From Pseudomonas synxantha (GTDB lineage: Bacteria > Pseudomonadota > Gammaproteobacteria > Pseudomonadales > Pseudomonadaceae), in the NCBI RefSeq assembly GCF_900105675.1, contig NZ_LT629786.1, positions 1,922,001 through 1,986,000 of the forward strand: a stretch of 64,000 nt of DNA, in the 5' to 3' direction. Made by a program: the position numbers and the translations under genes. Below the pieces are notes generated by a model. The model was not told the origin of the DNA and did not search any database. It saw only the letters and a list, made by a program, of their open reading frames with translations. Positions 1 through 8,666 of the stretch are shown in pieces. Position 1 is the stretch's first letter; the number at the start of each line of letters is the position of its first letter.

Positions 1-731
1 TCTTCGGCTGCCAGCCAGGTCCCCTCAGCACTTTCGCGCACCTCCATTGCAGGGTTGGAAATAAGCGTGCGCACGATGCCGGGTGAGGCGTTGTAGCGGA
101 TAAAGATCGCGGGGGAGGCATCAATCGGCAAGGGCACACACAACAGCTTCGTCAGCGCGGGGATTCCGGTGCCGGCTGCGAGCACCACCACGTCGGCATC
201 GATGACGCCCAGGCTGGTTTCAACGCCGGTGACCTGTGAGCCGTGCATCCTGAAACCCAACACCTGGGTGTGTGTCAGCAGCGTGGTACCGTGGGCCTGG
301 GCTCCGGCAATTAACGCATGGGTGGTTTGCACCGCGTCGAGCGCACCTTCTTCGGCCTTGAATTGGGCATGCTCAGGCGGGTTTCTCAAACGCGGCTCAA
401 GTGCCTGGATACGCTGGCGAGTGATCCGTGAATCCGCCCCAGGCTGAATGTCTGCGCCGTAACACAGGGCGCCTGTCCAGCGTATCTCCACGGCGGGCAG
501 TTCATGCTCCAGGCGGTGATACGAGTCAATCGCTGCACTGCGCAAAGCGGCAATGGGGTCGGGTGCGTCGTGGGTCGTGTTGAGCCAGGCAAATGAGGTG
601 GCCGTGACCCCGGACGCGACTTCGCCGGCCTCGACCACCGTCACATTCGCGCCCTTGCCGGCCAGGTGATAGGCCAGTGAAGCCCCCACGATACCGGCGC
701 CAATCACCACAATGCGCTTACCTTGATGCAT
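1..731 (-). CDS. FAD-dependent oxidoreductase (DAO family), C-terminus cut by window edge
   Basis: The reverse strand reads from an ATG at 731 to the left edge with no stop, giving about 243 codons, so the C-terminal part lies outside. The protein opens with a dinucleotide-binding fingerprint (VVIGAGIVGASLAYHLA, near residues 7-23) followed by an acidic residue at the end of the second strand (VVEAGEVASG), as in glycine/D-amino-acid oxidases of the DAO family. Such enzymes oxidise amines or amino acids with FAD in the cytoplasm. The substrate cannot be read from this part. It starts 13 nt after the stop of the isochorismatase-fold gene on the same strand, so the two are probably co-transcribed. 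The family call is firm; the substrate is unknown. Confidence 0.85.
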   Translation of the reverse strand, partial: MHQGKRIVVIGAGIVGASLAYHLAGKGANVTVVEAGEVASGVTATSFAWLNTTHDAPDPIAALRSAAIDSYHRLEHELPAVEIRWTGALCYGADIQPGADSRITRQRIQALEPRLRNPPEHAQFKAEEGALDAVQTTHALIAGAQAHGTTLLTHTQVLGFRMHGSQVTGVETSLGVIDADVVVLAAGTGIPALTKLLCVPLPIDASPAIFIRYNASPGIVRTLISNPAMEVRESAEGTWLAAE

Positions 732-744
732 ATCCGCTTCCTTG

Positions 745-1305
745 TTAATGACCCGCCAGGATCTCGCTGGTCTGGAACACCCTGGCATAGTCCATCGCCA
801 GGTTACTGAGCGACAACGCATGCACATCTTCAGCCGGCCACAGGCGTCCCGACAGGTCGGTTTGATCGAAAGTAAAACAGGCATCCGCCGCCACGATCAC
901 ATAAAACCCCAGGTTGCCGCCTGAACGCACAGTGGCCTCCACGGAGTTGTTGGTAATAACCCCGACGATCACCAATTGCTTGATCGAGCGCATATGCAGC
1001 CAGCGCTCAAGGCCCGTGGCGATGAAGGCATCCGGTACGTTTTTCTCCACCACATGCTCCTGGGCCAGGGGGTGCAGTGCGTCCTGGAATTCACAGCCGG
1101 GCTGGCCTGGCCAGAACACCGAGCCGGGAGAACGGGAGATATGCCGCACATGGACGACCGGGCGTTGAGCATAGCGCCAGGCGTTGAGCAGTTGCTGTAT
1201 GCGTAGCTCGGCGTCTGGGTTGTTGCGACGGCCAAGGGCGGGGTCGGCCATGCCTTTCTGCATATCGATGATCACCAGTGCAGCGTTCGTCGCTAACGGT
1301 TCCAT
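745..1305 (-). CDS. Isochorismatase-fold hydrolase with Ser at the nucleophile position
   Basis: 186-aa cytoplasmic protein of the isochorismatase/cysteine hydrolase superfamily. It shows the first-strand Asp (ALVIIDMQKGM, D14), the catalytic-type Lys (VVEKNVPDAF, K89) and the family signature near residue 114. There the usual nucleophilic Cys is replaced: the sequence is GVITNNSVEATVR, with Ser at 121. Members without the Cys, such as EntB-type isochorismatases, use other chemistry, so amidase activity should not be assumed. The ATG at 1305 is chosen over an in-frame ATG at 1338 because AAAGGACAG lies just upstream of it and the homologous core begins there. It lies directly upstream of the FAD oxidoreductase on the same strand, suggesting a two-gene catabolic unit. 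Confidence 0.85.
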   Translation of the reverse strand: MEPLATNAALVIIDMQKGMADPALGRRNNPDAELRIQQLLNAWRYAQRPVVHVRHISRSPGSVFWPGQPGCEFQDALHPLAQEHVVEKNVPDAFIATGLERWLHMRSIKQLVIVGVITNNSVEATVRSGGNLGFYVIVAADACFTFDQTDLSGRLWPAEDVHALSLSNLAMDYARVFQTSEILAGH

Positions 1306-1440
1306 GGCCTGTCCTTTTGCGGGTGAGACGCGAAACATATCAGCCGATGCGGGGCTTATATAGAGGCCTGTTCGAAAACATGATGGGCCAATGGCAGCTT
1401 GACGCTTGACCGTTACTCAACTGGTTTGGCGCAATCCAAA

Positions 1441-1530
1441 TGTGGGAGGGGGCTTGCTCCCGATAGCGGTGTGTCAGTGAGCTTATTTGTCACTGATCGA
1501 CCGCTATCGGGAGCAAGCCCCCTCCCACAG
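1441..1530. repeat. REP doublet (REPIN-like inverted repeat)
   Basis: Two copies of the Pseudomonas REP core face each other: TGTGGGAGGGGGCTTGCTCC on the left and its near-complement ending CCCCCTCCCACA on the right. The middle is about 20 nt. It fills the otherwise gene-free gap 1306-1680 between the isochorismatase gene and the helicase gene. Such doublets are non-autonomous elements mobilised by RAYT transposases; no RAYT gene is in the window. Confidence 0.9.
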
Positions 1531-1680
1531 AAGATCGCCCTGACCCTCGGCGCTTGCTGAGCGCCAGGCAATCAGCGAACGGCTCTGGATTGGCCTTCTG
1601 GCTGCTGAAACGCTACCCTCGTTCTCAATTCCCCAACCACCGGCTGTGACAGTGAGTCACGGTCTACATGAATCAGGACG

Positions 1681-4600
1681 ATGAACGATTACTCTCTGAA
1701 GCTCGCGAACTACTGGCGAAACTCCCTGGCCGATGCCGAAAACGGCAATGGCGCTTTATTCAACAGCCATGTCAAAACCTATACGGTCTTGCCCATGGCC
1801 GCCTTGGCCGCGGGCTGTTTGCCGGCTGAGCAGGTGGAGCTGCTATTTGCCGGCGAACCTGCGCAGTTGCTGCACGTCGACGTGACCTTGCGACCGTTTG
1901 TCTATGCCTCGCGCCCGGAACACCGCAAGGCGCGCAATGGGTTGCCGGCGTTCATCACACCGATTCTTTGTCGTGTGTCGGTCACCCGCGACGGGCGCAT
2001 CTACGCGACCGGGCCGGCATTGGTGCCCCGTGACATCCTCGAGCCGTTGGATCACGACAATTTCACCCTCGGTGCGCAGTACGACCTGGACCGTTTTCTG
2101 GCCGCCCAAGAGGCGCCCCGGTTCGAACCGCCTGCTTCCGGTACCGACGTGGACCCAGAGCAGTATCGCGAAAAGTGGATCAGCTACCTGCGCTACTGCA
2201 AGAACATGTTCCACACGGTGTGCAACGCTTGGGACGGGGCGGAAGACGGCTTCGACCCAGTCAACTACTGGTACCTGTTCAAGGAGCAGAAGGCTGACGG
2301 TTTCAGCTTCAACATCGTTGCGCTATACGATCATCTGCGTGCCAGCAAGCCCGATGTGCCATTGTTCGAGCGATTTGCACAGCGTGGGCCCACCGCCGAT
2401 GAGCCGTGCCTTGCGGCCAACAGCCTGTTCGCCAGCCGATGCGGGCATGCCGGTGACGAATACGCGCTGGCGCCTGCCCAACGCGACAGCCTGGCGCACC
2501 TTTTGGCCGGGGACGCCGGAGATATACTGGCGGTCAACGGGCCCCCGGGCACCGGGAAAACCACCTTGGTCCTGTCCGTGGTGGCCTCGCTCTGGGCCAA
2601 GGCTGCCGCAGAAGGCGGCGAACCGCCGGTGATTGTCGCCAGCTCGACGAACAATCAAGCGGTCACCAATATCATCAAGGCGTTCGGTAAAGACTTCGCC
2701 GCGGGCACCGGGCCCTTCGCCGGGCGCTGGTTGCCCGACATCAATAGCTTCGGCGCTTACTTTCCCAAAGCCTCGGCGGAAGCGGAGATGGCGCGCACTT
2801 ACCAGACCAAGAGCTTTTTCCTTGAGCTTGAGTCGCACGCCTATCTCGACAGGGCCCAGCAGGCTTACCTGGGCCGCGCGGCCATGGCTTTTGCTGGCGA
2901 CCCGCAACCCACGCTGAAAAATACCGTGGACAAACTCCAGGCGGAAATTCGTCTGCGCCAGCAGCAACTCGCCGCGATCGAGCAAACTTGGCCACGGCTG
3001 GTGGCTGCCCGCAAAGCTATTCAGGATCTGCTCGGCGATGACCCACGAGCGGCCATCAGCCGTCTTGAAACCCAGCTGCGGCTGCAGACTGAACAGCTGG
3101 CGAGCACCCAGGCTCGCTTGAAAGACTTCAAGCACTACCTGGCCCATGAATCGTTGATCTACACGCTGTTTGGCTGGTTCGGCCCGATTGCCGCCAAGCG
3201 CCTGCGCCTGGCCAAGCTTCACGTCGATGAGGCAGACACTGAGCTGCAAAGCGCCGTCGATGTGCATGACATGGAGCGCCGCCTGACCGCCGCCGTGAGC
3301 CACGCCGCGCAAAGCCTGAGCACACTCCAAGCTCAGCGGGAGCGGGTGGACGAGTTGCTGCGCGGCGAGCAGCGCGAGCTGTTGAACTGGCAGGCGGTGA
3401 TTGGCGTATTACCCGGCGCGACCGGCAAGCCTGCCGCACAGGTGACGCTGGAGGACTGCGACGCCTGGGCGGACACTTCGTTGCGCTTCGAGACCTTCCT
3501 GCTGGCCACCCATTATTGGGAGGGGCGTTGGTTGATGGAAGTCGCCGAGGAGTTGCCGCTGATCCTCAAAAGCCGTAAAAAAAATGGCCGCAAGACCCTG
3601 GAAAAAAACTGGCGGCGCTGGATGAAACTCACGCCTTGTGTGGTCGCGACGTTTCACCGATTACCGGGCGAGCTGTCGTGCAGCCGTCGTGATGGCGATG
3701 GTTATGTCAAAGACTATGGGCTGAACTTCATCGACCTGCTGATCGTCGACGAAGCGGGCCAGGTGCTCCCCGAGGTGGCGGCGCCGTCTTTCGCTTTGGC
3801 CAGGCAAGCTCTGGTGATCGGCGACACTCAGCAGATCGAACCCATCTGGTCGATACCGGCAGCCGTGGATATCGGCAATTTGCTCTGCGCCGGTCTGTTG
3901 TCACGCAGCAGCGTGGACGACGATTACGAGGCGTTCTGTGACAGCGGGCGCAGCGCCGCCAATGGCAGTGTCATGGCGATTGCGCAGTCGACCAGCCGCT
4001 ATCACTACGACCCTGACCTGGCGCGCGGCCTTTACCTCTACGAACACCGCCGTTGCTATGACTCGATCATCGATTACTGCAACGCCCTCTGCTACAAGGG
4101 CAAGCTGCAACCGCGCCGGGGCGCCAAGCCGCAAGGTGGCTTGCCGGGGCTGGGCTACCTGCACATCGACGGGATGTGCCAGCAGAAACAGGGTGGCAGC
4201 CGTCATAACCTGCTTGAGGCACAGACCATTGCGGCCTGGATCAAGGCCAACGAACAGCAGCTCGTTGAGCGCTACGACAAAGAGCTCTGGGAGATTCTTG
4301 GGGTGATAACCCCCTTCGGCGCCCAGACCCGAGCGATCATCGAGGCCTGCAGCGCATTAGGCATTCGCACCGGTAAGCTCGACGGTGAGATGACCGTCGG
4401 CACGGTGCATTCTTTCCAGGGCGCAGAGCGTCCCGTGGTGATTTTCTCGGCGGTGTACTCCAAGCACGCCGACGGCGCGTTTATCGACCGTCGGGACAGC
4501 ATGTTGAACGTGGCTGTGTCCCGTGCCAAAGACAGTTTCCTGGTGTTCGGCGACATGGACCTGTTCAGCCAGATACCCGCCAGTAAGCCTCGTGGGCGCC

Positions 4601-5184
4601 TGGCCCAGTACCTTTTGCACAGCCCGGAAAACGCACTGGCGTTCGACTTCCAGCCCCGGGTGGACCTGCTCACGGCGCGCACCGGCTTGAGCCACCTGCA
4701 TGAATTTGCCGAGCATGACCGGTTCCTGTTGCGCACCCTGGAAACGGCACGCCAGCAGGTGCAGATCGTGACGCCCTGGGTCAAGTTGCGCGGAATGCGC
4801 GAAAGCGGCGCCTTGGATGCAATGGTCGGCACGGTGCAGCGGGGCGTGCAGGTGACGGTCTACACCGACTTGCGCTTCAACACCGACATCAACCCCGGCA
4901 GGTCCGAAGGCAACCCGGGCAAAATCGCTGAATTCAAGGAGGCGATTGCGGCGCTCAAACACCATGCCGTACAGGTGCGCGTGGTCAACAAGGTGCACAG
5001 CAAGCTGGTGATGGCCGATGAGGAGTTACTCTGCGTTGGCTCATTCAATTGGTTGAGCGCCGCACGTTCCGGCGATTACGTGCACCACGAAACGTCCATG
5101 GTCTATCACGGGCCGGACGTCAGCAGTGAGCTGACGATCAACCGCACGAGTCTGGCGCGACGCCTGAGCTCAAGCCAGCCTTAG
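1681..5184 (+). CDS. SF1 helicase with C-terminal PLD-type nuclease motif
   Basis: 1167-aa predicted cytoplasmic protein. Residues 1-280 form an N-terminal region I do not recognise. Walker A is GPPGTGKT at 287-294. Residues about 410-560 are Gln/Arg/Leu-rich and look like an inserted coiled coil. Walker B is LLIVDEAGQ around 690. The helicase C-terminal motifs are HSFQGAER (910-917) and VAVSRAK (944-950), as in Upf1/Dna2-like SF1 enzymes. After residue 1000 comes one phospholipase-D motif, HSKLVMAD followed by GSFNW (H1106), the HxKx4D signature of PLD-fold nucleases. A helicase-plus-nuclease fusion in one gene suggests nucleic-acid processing, possibly phage defence; that role is inference. 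It stands alone between REP DNA and the OsmC-YcaO gene. ATG at 1681 is taken from the ORF; the Shine-Dalgarno (CAGGACG) is weak. Confidence 0.85.
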   Translation: MNDYSLKLANYWRNSLADAENGNGALFNSHVKTYTVLPMAALAAGCLPAEQVELLFAGEPAQLLHVDVTLRPFVYASRPEHRKARNGLPAFITPILCRVSVTRDGRIYATGPALVPRDILEPLDHDNFTLGAQYDLDRFLAAQEAPRFEPPASGTDVDPEQYREKWISYLRYCKNMFHTVCNAWDGAEDGFDPVNYWYLFKEQKADGFSFNIVALYDHLRASKPDVPLFERFAQRGPTADEPCLAANSLFASRCGHAGDEYALAPAQRDSLAHLLAGDAGDILAVNGPPGTGKTTLVLSVVASLWAKAAAEGGEPPVIVASSTNNQAVTNIIKAFGKDFAAGTGPFAGRWLPDINSFGAYFPKASAEAEMARTYQTKSFFLELESHAYLDRAQQAYLGRAAMAFAGDPQPTLKNTVDKLQAEIRLRQQQLAAIEQTWPRLVAARKAIQDLLGDDPRAAISRLETQLRLQTEQLASTQARLKDFKHYLAHESLIYTLFGWFGPIAAKRLRLAKLHVDEADTELQSAVDVHDMERRLTAAVSHAAQSLSTLQAQRERVDELLRGEQRELLNWQAVIGVLPGATGKPAAQVTLEDCDAWADTSLRFETFLLATHYWEGRWLMEVAEELPLILKSRKKNGRKTLEKNWRRWMKLTPCVVATFHRLPGELSCSRRDGDGYVKDYGLNFIDLLIVDEAGQVLPEVAAPSFALARQALVIGDTQQIEPIWSIPAAVDIGNLLCAGLLSRSSVDDDYEAFCDSGRSAANGSVMAIAQSTSRYHYDPDLARGLYLYEHRRCYDSIIDYCNALCYKGKLQPRRGAKPQGGLPGLGYLHIDGMCQQKQGGSRHNLLEAQTIAAWIKANEQQLVERYDKELWEILGVITPFGAQTRAIIEACSALGIRTGKLDGEMTVGTVHSFQGAERPVVIFSAVYSKHADGAFIDRRDSMLNVAVSRAKDSFLVFGDMDLFSQIPASKPRGRLAQYLLHSPENALAFDFQPRVDLLTARTGLSHLHEFAEHDRFLLRTLETARQQVQIVTPWVKLRGMRESGALDAMVGTVQRGVQVTVYTDLRFNTDINPGRSEGNPGKIAEFKEAIAALKHHAVQVRVVNKVHSKLVMADEELLCVGSFNWLSAARSGDYVHHETSMVYHGPDVSSELTINRTSLARRLSSSQP

Positions 5185-5329
5185 CCTGGCGCAATGCTAT
5201 GCCAGGGGGCTACAGGCTGCTGGCATAGCGACACCGATCGGCAGCCCGCACGCAAAACCCTGAGACTTCCCGGCGAAAATCTTCATAATGACGGCCAATT
5301 TGTTTAGCTCGTTATTCTGGTGTGCCCGC

Positions 5330-7528
5330 ATGGAAATTAAGGTCAACTTTCTCGACAACCTTCGGCTTGAAGCCAAGTTCGATGACTTCACGGTCATTGC
5401 CGACCAGCCCATCCGCTACAAGGGCGACGGTTCGGCACCGGGGCCATTCGATTACTTCCTGGCTTCGTCGGCGTTGTGTGCGGCGTACTTTGTGAAGTTG
5501 TACTGCCAGACGCGCAATATTCCCACGGAGAATATTCGCCTGTCGCAGAACAACATTGTCGACCCGGAAAACCGCTACAACCAGATCTTCAAGATCCAGG
5601 TCGAGCTGCCTACGGATATCTCCGACAAGGATCGCCAGGGCATCCTGCGTTCCATCGACCGGTGCACCGTGAAGAAAGTCGTGCAGGCCGGGCCGGAGTT
5701 TGTGATTGAAGAGGTAGAGAATCTCGACGCCGACGCCCAGGCATTGCTGATGCCCAACTCGACGTCTGAGGCAGGCACCTACATCGCCGGCAAGGACCTG
5801 CCACTGGAACAGACCATCACCAACATGTCCGCGATCCTCGCCGGCCTGGGCATGAAGATCGAGATCGCTTCGTGGCGCAATATTGTGCCCAACGTCTGGT
5901 CGCTGCATATCCGCGATGCCCATTCGCCGATGTGCTTTACCAACGGCAAGGGCGCAACTAAGGAGGGCGCCCTGGCGTCGGCGCTGGGCGAGTTCATCGA
6001 ACGGCTCAACTGCAACTTCTTCTACAACGACCAGTTCTGGGGCGAGGAGCTGGCCAATGCGCCGTTCGTGCATTACCCGGATGAGCGCTGGTTCCAGCCG
6101 GGCCCGGACGATGAGCTGCCGAGTGAAATCCTCGATGCCTACTGCCTGAAGATCTACAACCGCGAGGGCGAGCTGCGCGGCTCGCACTTGTTCGACACCA
6201 ATTCCGGTAACGAAGCCCGCGGCATTGTCTCGTTGCCGTTTGTGCGCCAATCCGATGGCGAGGTGGTGTATTTCCCCTCCAATCTGATCGAAAACCTCTA
6301 CCTGAGCAACGGCATGAGCGCCGGCAACACTTTGGCCGAAGCCCAGGTGCAGTGCCTGTCGGAGATTTTCGAGCGGGCGGTGAAGCGCGAAATCATCGAA
6401 GGCGAATTCGCGCTGCCGGACGTACCGGCCGAAGTATTGGCCAAATACCCTGGCATCCTCGCCGGCATTCAGGGCCTGGAAGCCCAGGGCTTCCCGGTGC
6501 TGGTCAAGGATGCGTCCCTGGGCGGTGAGTTCCCGGTGATGTGCGTGACCTTGATGAACCCGCGTACGGGCGGGGTGTTTGCCTCGTTCGGCGCGCACCC
6601 TAGCCTGGAAGTGGCGCTGGAGCGCAGCCTCACCGAGCTGCTGCAAGGCCGCAGCTTCGAAGGCTTGAACGACCTGCCGCAGCCGACCTTCGAAGGCCAG
6701 GCGGTCACCGAGCCGAACAACTTTGTCGAGCACTTTATCGACTCCAGCGGCGTGGTGTCGTGGCGCTTCTTCAGTGCCCAATCCGATTATGAATTCGTCG
6801 AGTGGGACTTCTCAGGCCACGGCGAAGATTCCAACGCCCAGGAGGCCGCGACGCTGTTCGGCATCCTCGAAGGCATGGGCAAGGAGAGCTACATGGCGGT
6901 GTACGAGCACCTGGGTGCCACCGCCTGCCGCATTCTGGTGCCGGACTACTCGGAAATCTACCCGGTGGACGACCTGATCTGGGACAACACCAACAAGGCG
7001 CTGTTTTTCCGCGAAGACATCCTCAACCTGCACCGCCTCGACGAGGACGAGTTGCAGGCACTGGTCGAGCGCCTGATCGAAAGCGAGCTGGACGACTACA
7101 CCGACATCACCACCCTGATCGGCATCGAGTTCGACGACAACACAGCGTGGGGCCAGTTGACCATCCTTGAGCTGAAGCTGCTTATTTTCCTGGCCCTCAA
7201 GCAGTATGAAGAGGCCAAGGAATGCGTGGAGATGTTCCTGCAGTACAACGACAACACCGCCGAGCGTGGCCTGTTTTACCAGGCGATGAATGCGGTGCTG
7301 GAGATGGAGCTGGATGACGACCTGGAGCTGGCCGACTACGAAGCCAACTTCCGGCGCATGTTTGGCAATGAGCGCATGGATGCGGTGATCGGCTCGGTGG
7401 ACGGCAGCGTGCGGTTCTATGGGTTGACGCCGACGAGCATGAAGCTGGAAGGGCTGGATCGGCATTTGCGCCTGATCGACAGCTACAAGAAGCTGCATGC
7501 GGCGCGGGCCAACGTAAGCCTTGGCTGA
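5330..7528 (+). CDS. ycaO: OsmC domain / YcaO domain fusion protein
   Basis: 732-aa predicted cytoplasmic fusion. Residues 1-130 are OsmC-like and keep both redox cysteines (C50 in SSALCAAYF and C112 in IDRCTVKK), the pair used by OsmC/Ohr peroxidases. From about residue 165 the sequence is YcaO-like, with NVWSLHIRDAHSPMCFTNGKG and ALASALGEFIERLNC, which belong to the ATP-binding YcaO fold. The acidic C-terminal part (EDELQALVERLIESELDDY onward) resembles the TPR-like tail of E. coli YcaO. In E. coli, YcaO (no OsmC part) helps RimO-dependent methylthiolation of ribosomal protein S12. The ATG at 5330 is preferred over one at 5288 because OsmC homology begins there. No partner gene is adjacent. 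Confidence 0.9.
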   Translation: MEIKVNFLDNLRLEAKFDDFTVIADQPIRYKGDGSAPGPFDYFLASSALCAAYFVKLYCQTRNIPTENIRLSQNNIVDPENRYNQIFKIQVELPTDISDKDRQGILRSIDRCTVKKVVQAGPEFVIEEVENLDADAQALLMPNSTSEAGTYIAGKDLPLEQTITNMSAILAGLGMKIEIASWRNIVPNVWSLHIRDAHSPMCFTNGKGATKEGALASALGEFIERLNCNFFYNDQFWGEELANAPFVHYPDERWFQPGPDDELPSEILDAYCLKIYNREGELRGSHLFDTNSGNEARGIVSLPFVRQSDGEVVYFPSNLIENLYLSNGMSAGNTLAEAQVQCLSEIFERAVKREIIEGEFALPDVPAEVLAKYPGILAGIQGLEAQGFPVLVKDASLGGEFPVMCVTLMNPRTGGVFASFGAHPSLEVALERSLTELLQGRSFEGLNDLPQPTFEGQAVTEPNNFVEHFIDSSGVVSWRFFSAQSDYEFVEWDFSGHGEDSNAQEAATLFGILEGMGKESYMAVYEHLGATACRILVPDYSEIYPVDDLIWDNTNKALFFREDILNLHRLDEDELQALVERLIESELDDYTDITTLIGIEFDDNTAWGQLTILELKLLIFLALKQYEEAKECVEMFLQYNDNTAERGLFYQAMNAVLEMELDDDLELADYEANFRRMFGNERMDAVIGSVDGSVRFYGLTPTSMKLEGLDRHLRLIDSYKKLHAARANVSLG

Positions 7529-7540
7529 TTTACACTGTCA

Positions 7541-8647
7541 ATGCGGGAGGGGGCTTGCCCCCGATAGCGGTGGGTCAGTTGCAAATAAGCTGACTGATGC
7601 ACCGCCATCGGGGGCAAGCCCCCTCCCACATTTTTGATCGATGTTTGACGTTAGATGTGCACCAGGGCTTGGGCCAGATCCTTGCGCAGATCCTCTACAT
7701 CCTCAACCCCCACCAACATAATCTCGAGCTGATTGCGCATTCAATGTGGGAGGGGGCTTGCTCCCGATAGCGGTGGGTCAGTTGCAAATAAGCTGACTGA
7801 TGCACCGCCATCGGGGGCAAGCCCCCCTCCCACATTTTTGATCGATGTTTGATGTTAGATGTATGCCAGGGCTCGGGCTGAATTGGCGCGCAGGTCCTCC
7901 ACATTCTCAACCCGCACCAACATAATCTCGAGCTGATTGCGCATTCAATGTGGGAGGGGGCTTGCCCCCGATAGCGGTGGGTCAGTTGCAAATAAGCTGA
8001 CTGATGCACCGCCATCGGGGGCAAGCCCCCTCCCACATTTTTGATCGATGTTTGATGTTAGATGTATGCCAGGGCTCGGGCTGAATTCGCGCGCAGGTCC
8101 TCCACATTCTCAACCCGCACCAACATAATCTCGAGCTGATTGCGCATTCAATGTGGGAGGGGGCTTGCCCCCGATAGCGGTGGGTCAGTTGCAAATAAGC
8201 TGACTGATGCACCGCCATCGGGGGCAAGCCCCCTCCCACATTTTTGATCGATGTTTGACGTTAGATGTGCGCCAGGGCTTGGGCCAGATCCTTGCGCAGA
8301 TCCTCTACATCCTCAACCCCCACCAACATAATCTCGAGCTGATTGCGCATTCAATGTGGGAGGGGGCTTGCTCCCGATAGCGGTGGGTCAGTTGCAAATA
8401 AGCTGACTGATGCACCGCCATCGGGGGCAAGCCCCCCTCCCACATTTTTGATCGATGTTTGATGTTAGATGTATGCCAGGGCTCGGGCTGAATTGGCGCG
8501 CAGGTCCTCCACATTCTCAACCCGCACCAACATAATCTCGAGCTGATTGCGCATTCAATGTGGGAGGGGGCTTGCCCCCGATAGCGGTGGGTCAGTTGCA
8601 AATAAGCTGACTGATGCACCGCCATCGGGGGCAAGCCCCCTCCCACA
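7541..8647. repeat. Tandem array of six REP doublets with gene-tail spacers
   Basis: Six REP doublets of about 90 nt start at 7542, 7745, 7949, 8152, 8355 and 8559, so the period is 203-204 bp. The five spacers (7631-7743, 7835-7947, 8038-8150, 8241-8353, 8445-8557) each hold a copy of about the last 65 nt of the neighbouring transsulfuration gene (stop at 8667), followed by a constant 29-nt segment (AACATAATCTCGAGCTGATT...). Spacers 1 and 4 match the present gene tail; spacers 2, 3 and 5 carry a diverged tail. Units 1-2 and 4-5 are nearly identical, which shows a second, higher-order duplication. The array fills the whole 1.1-kb gap; no intact gene is seen in it. Confidence 0.9.
7651..7740 (-). 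other. 29-codon open frame made by REP spacer (first of five copies)
   Basis: On the minus strand each array spacer opens with ATG-CGC-AAT-CAG and runs in frame into the copied gene tail, ending with the same TAA. The first copy would encode MRNQLEIMLV followed by GVEDVEDLRKDLAQALVHI. Equivalent frames occur in the other four spacers, three of them with the diverged tail (VEDLRANSARALAYI). I see no ribosome binding site of quality, so these are recorded as duplicated gene ends and not as genes. Confidence 0.4.
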
Positions 8648-8666
8648 TTTTGATCGATGTTTGGCG

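Noticed and set aside
7695..8646. Repeated short minus-strand proteins beginning MGGGLPPMAVHQSAY
   Set aside because: They are read through REP palindromes and exist only because the element is repeated.
7541..8647. CRISPR-like periodic array
   Set aside because: The repeats are 90-nt palindromic REP doublets at 203-204 bp spacing, the spacers are copies of one gene end, and there are no cas genes.
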